Shown in pieces: positions 61,076 through 64,000 of a stretch of 64,000 bases of DNA. Source of the stretch: DASUPK01 sp963782345 (GTDB taxonomy: Bacteria; Actinomycetota; Thermoleophilia; Solirubrobacterales; 70-9). Location of the stretch: NCBI GenBank assembly GCA_963782345.1, contig CAWAJF010000014.1, positions 155,486 to 219,485 on the forward strand, given 5' to 3'. The notes beneath the pieces are model-generated. The model was given only the letters and a program-made list of their open reading frames with translations. It made no database searches and was not told the origin of the DNA. The stretch's first letter is position 1, and each line of letters begins with the position of its first letter. Made by a program: the position numbers and the translations under genes.

Positions 61076-61426
61076 TTAGCTGCCCTGCCGCAGCGTGACG
61101 TAGGCCGCGAATACGTCCGCGCAATTGGTCACCGGCAGTGATGCGGGATAGGAGCGGTTGACGTGTACGGCGATGCTCGTCAGCGACTCGTATTGACCGC
61201 TCTGTACAAGCAGCTCGTGTGCCTTCTTGACGTAGCGGGCGATTAGCGACGAGTCTTCATGGCACTTCCTGTCTTAGGCCCCGACCGCCTGGTCATACGC
61301 CGAGGGGGTGGGCGCGGGCAACGTGGTTTCCGACGCAGTGCCCTCGTTGCCGCCACCGTTTCCGCCACCGCAACCGGCAATGGCGAACCCCAGTGCGGCG
61401 GCGATGAGGCAAAGACGCACTGCCAC
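61076..61426 (-). pseudogene. Lipoprotein interrupted by an in-frame TAA
   Basis: GTG 61426 opens AVRLCLIAAALGFAIAGC, a lipobox, followed by a glycine linker and PAPTPSAYDQAVGA. TAA at 61276-61274 interrupts. The same frame resumes with DRKCHEDSSLIARYVKKAHELLVQSGQYESLTSIAVHVNRSYP and ends QGS, TAA 61078-61076. Total 117 codons. Either one substitution or two nearby indels could make the stop; the downstream half keeps two cysteines (KCH, TNCAD) and good helical pattern. Confidence 0.55.
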
Positions 61427-61535
61427 GACGCGATCCTACGTTTTTTTTTGAGAGGCAGCGCCGGCTCACTGTTCCACTGACCGGCGCGCGCCGGGCCTTG
61501 ACGGCGATGTGCACAGCCGTTTCAGGTTAAGAGAC

Positions 61536-61646
61536 GTGGGCTTCTTTCGCAAGCGCCCCAAGTACCCGGCCGGAACGATCGAGCGAGGCGATCAACTCCT
61601 CATACCGGAGGAGGAAGCACCGCCGGGGGCATGGCAGAGGCCATAG
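61536..61646 (+). CDS. 36-aa basic small protein, first of a micro-operon
   Basis: GTG 61536 to TAG 61646: GFFRKRPKYPAGTIERGDQLLIP, then EEEAPPGAWQRP. Begins basic and ends acidic/proline. It overlaps the next gene start (61631) by 16 bp. Recognised only by position and codon pattern; no family known. Confidence 0.5.
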   Translation: MGFFRKRPKYPAGTIERGDQLLIPEEEAPPGAWQRP

Positions 61647-61801
61647 GAGAGCACTCGTTTCGGCTGATTGAAGAGTGGCGCGGTGAGCCTGGCACGTTCG
61701 TTGCGGTCAACGGGACCGAGGTTCTCAAGGCGGTCCAGTCACGGATGAAGGACGAGCAGGGAGCGAGCGCGACAGACGTGCAGTCACCCTCGATGAGATG
61801 A
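61631..61801 (+). CDS. 56-aa small protein, second of a micro-operon
   Basis: ATG 61631 to TGA 61801: MAEAIGEHSFRLIEEWRGEPGTF, VAVNGTEVLKAVQSRMKDEQG and a short polar tail. A mixed beta/alpha pattern is likely. Its TGA overlaps the ATG of the next gene (ATGA, 61798-61801). GGAGGAGG lies about 17 bases upstream. No family recognised. Confidence 0.6.
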   Translation: MAEAIGEHSFRLIEEWRGEPGTFVAVNGTEVLKAVQSRMKDEQGASATDVQSPSMR

Positions 61802-62029
61802 ACAACCCGGCCCACTGGCTCGGCCGGCGACGACTATCCCGACGACATCACGATCTCTGTCTGCCGCCTCGATCCGTCGACCGGCAAGCTGCTCGCCGGT
61901 CCCGCGATGGCCGAGGTACTGATGGGCACCAGCACTTTCGCGCTCACCGAGGACGAGGGCACACTTCAAATCTGCCTCTGCCGCGAGTCGGCGATGGAGG
62001 AGGGGTCAATGAACGCATTGCCGCGATGA
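61798..62029 (+). pseudogene. Third micro-operon gene, one-base frameshift
   Basis: ATG 61798 starts MNNPAHWLG. One base too many lies near 61826, after which the second frame reads GDDYPDDITISVCRLDPSTGKLLAGPAMAEVLMGTSTFALTEDEGTLQICLCRESAMEEGSMNALPR with TGA 62027-62029. The total is 232 bases, one over a multiple of three. MNNPAHW and the ITISVCRLDPSTGKL segment parallel MDDPRHWTGHP and FSFYPFDPTTGRI of the next gene, so the two are paralogues. Confidence 0.6.
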
Positions 62030-62202
62030 ACTACGAGATCACCGAAGAGGAGCACATGGCATTGACGTACGAGGTCATGGACGATCCGCGGCACTGGACG
62101 GGCCATCCCGACAAGGAAGAGCCGGGCAGGTGGGGAGAGGACGCAACGTTCAGCTTCTACCCCTTCGACCCGACAACCGGCCGAATCGACCGCCGCGACT
62201 AG
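62026..62202 (+). CDS. 58-aa acidic small protein, fourth of a micro-operon
   Basis: ATG 62026 overlaps the previous TGA (ATGA). MNYEITEEEHMALTYEVMDDPRHWTGHPDKEEPGRWGEDATFSFYPFDPTTGRIDRRD is strongly acidic, with a short beta pair around ATFSFYPFDPTTGRI. Paralogous to the preceding frame. Unknown function; regulators of mobile-element transfer or host inhibitors are often of this size, but this is only context. Confidence 0.65.
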   Translation: MNYEITEEEHMALTYEVMDDPRHWTGHPDKEEPGRWGEDATFSFYPFDPTTGRIDRRD

Positions 62203-62678
62203 CGCCAGCCGCCGGTTGCAGCGCGCACGCCGCTTTTCACGACCGTCCTCGTGTCACAGCCTGCCCGAAATGGCAGGTGTACCCGCCCGCGTTCTCTGTC
62301 GGAAATGTCGGGAACAGGGGCATATAGATATACGGCGGGCGTCCTGCTCACCACACTCCCCCGCCCCCCGTCGAGCTGGTCGAATCGGTTTCCGGTTTCC
62401 GGTTCCCCCTGGTGGTCAGTCGGTGCAGTGGTGCGTCGCGTGCGTGGACGGCGAGGATGGATCGGATTGGATCGCGGCCTTGCCTCGTGCCCTGTCTGCG
62501 CTCGTGGTCTGCGTAACCGCACACGCCCGCTGGCTAGGCACGGATCGCGGGGTGAGTCCACCCGAATACCACGGCCGGCTGCTTGGGATGACCTTCGGGA
62601 CGGGCTCGCTAGGCCGCATGGCTCTGCGGTTTGCGAGGGGACCCGCGCATCCGTAATCCGCGTGTCAGCCGGCGTGAG
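62203..62678. other. Non-coding stretch with a GC-rich module, copy 1
   Basis: No credible gene in either strand. It contains CACTCCCCCGCCCCCCGTC near 62355 and, about 180 bp later, AGGCACGGATC followed by GGGGTGAGTCCACC. Both motifs recur in the same order at about 62965 and 63130. Confidence 0.5.
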
Positions 62679-62849
62679 CTAGGCGGTGCCGTGCAACTCC
62701 GGCGCGCCCTCGATGCTGACCCCATCAAGAGCGGAGAGGGCATCAAACGCACGGTCCAGCAAGTCCAATGCCGCCGCTACCTCGGGTGTGTTCTTGATCC
62801 CCTCTGCGAACACAACGTCTGGGAACCGCAACCGCGCAACCTCGCTCAT
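62679..62849 (-). CDS. 56-aa small protein, unknown
   Basis: ATG 62849 with AGGAGG eight bases upstream; TAG 62681-62679. MSEVARLRFPDVVFAEGIKNT, PEVAAALDLLDRAFDALSALDG and a short tail (VSIEGAPELHGTA). A helical, acidic peptide with a good ribosome site and intact frame. No family recognised; lies between the two repeated GC modules. Confidence 0.6.
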   Translation of the reverse strand: MSEVARLRFPDVVFAEGIKNTPEVAAALDLLDRAFDALSALDGVSIEGAPELHGTA

Positions 62850-63045
62850 GTGCCTGTCCTCCTGGTCGGCTGGTGGGTTCAGGCTAAGTGCGCGCGTTTA
62901 CGGACGCGACTCGGCGCGTCGGGCGGTATTACTTAGTGATCGGCGCGGCCAGCGCGCAGCCACTCCCCCGCCCCCCGTCCAGCAGCTAGGTAGGGGTTCC
63001 GGCTCTCCGGTCCTGGATCGAGACTCGAACTGAGCAAGGCATCGA
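62850..63045. other. Non-coding stretch with GC-rich module, start of copy 2
   Basis: Holds the upstream region of the 56-aa gene and CCACTCCCCCGCCCCCCGTCC at about 62964, matching the module in 62203-62678. No gene called. Confidence 0.45.
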
Positions 63046-63875
63046 TCATCGAACAGAGAGAAGAAGGAAGGGAATGGTTCGGGTTCTCTGCCTGGAACAG
63101 GGCATAGCTAACCATTCAGCCCTGTAGATCAGGCACGGATCAGCGGGTGAGTACCACTGGAATACCGCGCTACTGCTCTGTCGCCGTCCCCTCGATGCTG
63201 TCGGGCCGGTCGGAGAGGGGTCAACCTCGAACGTCTCGGTGTGCGTAAGCCGCAGGTTCTTTCGATGGAAGCCCTTGGCTTTCAGCGCCAGGACTATCTC
63301 AGCGGCTGAGCGCATGGCTGCCGGCCTCTCGGGGTTCTCGCCCCTCAGCATCGCTGCCTTGTCCCGGTTCACGGCTGCGCCTATGTCCAGGCTCTTGATG
63401 GAGCCGGGGCAGGGCGTGTGCGGGGATGCTCTCGTACTCGGCCATCAGGCGTGTCGAGGAGCTTCCGCGCTGCCTCGCCTTCGAGGTCGGCTAGCTCGGT
63501 GTGCTTCTCCGCCGCGTACTCGCGGATGCGTGGCATGACCTTCAGCTGAACCTGGGCGTACCAGTCAGGGTGCTGTGTGTCGCGCGAGTCCCGAAGTGTT
63601 GTCTCGGGGATCTTCAGCCCTTGGCGCTTTAGGGCGTCGTGAGCGCGTCTGCGGTTGCCGCTGTAGAGAGCGCGGCAACCGGCCCCTGCTCGATCTCCTG
63701 CTCGGTATAGCGGGATTTTAGCCAGCCTCTTTTTGTGCGGGCGGCTGTCGGCGGCTTGCGTGTGCGCAGGCACGGCGTCAGAAGAGACCCTGAAATCGGC
63801 GCCCTCAGGTATGTCCTCAGACGGCGTTTCAGCCCCATCCGACTCATCCTGCGGTAGCCCTGTGTCAGTGGTCAT
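63046..63875 (-). pseudogene. Phage-type DNA-binding protein, terminase-small-subunit-like, frameshifted
   Basis: ATG 63875 opens an acidic tail (MTTDTGLPQDESDGAETPSED). In pieces from different frames follow KKRLAKSRYTEQEIEQG, GNRRRAHDALKRQGLKIPETTLRDSRDTQHPDWYAQVQLKVMPRIREYAAEKHTELADLEGEAARKLLDT, and SLDIGAAVNRDKAAMLRGENPERPAAMRSAAEIVLALKAKGF. The helix-turn-helix and the NRDK...LRGENPERP segment resemble small terminase or ParB-like host-takeover proteins of actinobacterial elements. At least three shifts are needed. The C-terminal end is uncertain (63046 is the last stop in frame). Confidence 0.5.
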
Positions 63876-64000
63876 GGTCTCCTCTTTTGTCTCTGTGTTC
63901 TTTGAAGATGTTGTAGTGGGGGACTAGTGGCGATCAGTGGAAAGGGCGGCCGATTTCTCAGCGTCCCTTGGCCTGTGTCCCGCGAGTGGCGAGACGTAGG

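Overview
The window is high-GC DNA (mostly GC-rich codons, frequent GTG and TTG starts) from an actinobacterium. The dnaX-ebfC-recR order with an SRP RNA nearby, fused alpha/gamma 2-oxoacid:ferredoxin oxidoreductase, baeRF/DUF1918, TreT-like glycosyltransferase, SnoaL-like proteins and lysine-rich exported proteins suggest Thermoleophilia (Solirubrobacterales-like). That placement is inference from gene content, not a phylogeny.

Layout. 1-5350: an exported lysine-rich protein cut by the window edge, recR, a SnoaL-like gene, ebfC, dnaX, a TfoX-N protein, a YHYH lipoprotein and the SRP RNA. 5521-13366: a GspE/PilB ATPase, a UGT-like glycosyltransferase, a YCII/ECF42 sigma pair, pdxH and an MMPL exporter. 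13393-14632: tRNA-Val(CAC) and a 1.2-kb islet closed by a 44-bp copy of the tRNA 3' part. 14758-20107: exported protein, then TetR, secreted protein, sulfatase and FKBP in one tight run. 20172-24248: a cysteine-repeat exported protein, two divergent beta-propeller proteins and an ECF sigma/zinc anti-sigma pair. 24249-48550: metabolism and transport, including trehalose synthase-like GT, a decayed ZIP transporter, a second MMPL protein, YqgE, dehydrogenases, Pit/DUF47 phosphate uptake, two PfkB kinases, inositol phosphatase, a P-type ATPase with a tiny partner gene, site-2 protease, DUF2090, DUF1918/baeRF and KorAB.

48778-53653: a diverged tRNA-Ser 3' half lies beside a DUF4160/DUF2442 pair. 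Then come a membrane protein, a lipoprotein and a two-component system. An intact tRNA-Ser(CGA) follows, and the 5' half of that tRNA is overlapped by the end of a tyrosine recombinase gene. 53607 to the window end looks like an integrated element. It carries the integrase behind a 26-aa leader ORF, exported or lipoprotein cargo, a cell-wall amidase, a beta-lactamase-fold serine hydrolase, small zinc proteins, tiny overlapping genes and a phage-like DNA-binding protein. Many of its genes are split by single-base indels while codon structure on each side is preserved. This is either fresh decay or consensus error, and must be settled before the cargo is interpreted.

The points most worth following are the integrase/tRNA-Ser arrangement, the tRNA-Val islet, the unannotated overlapping small genes (39194-39355, 54869-54949, 61536-62202), the genes lacking a standard start codon (ECF42 sigma, sulfatase) and the indel-rich island.
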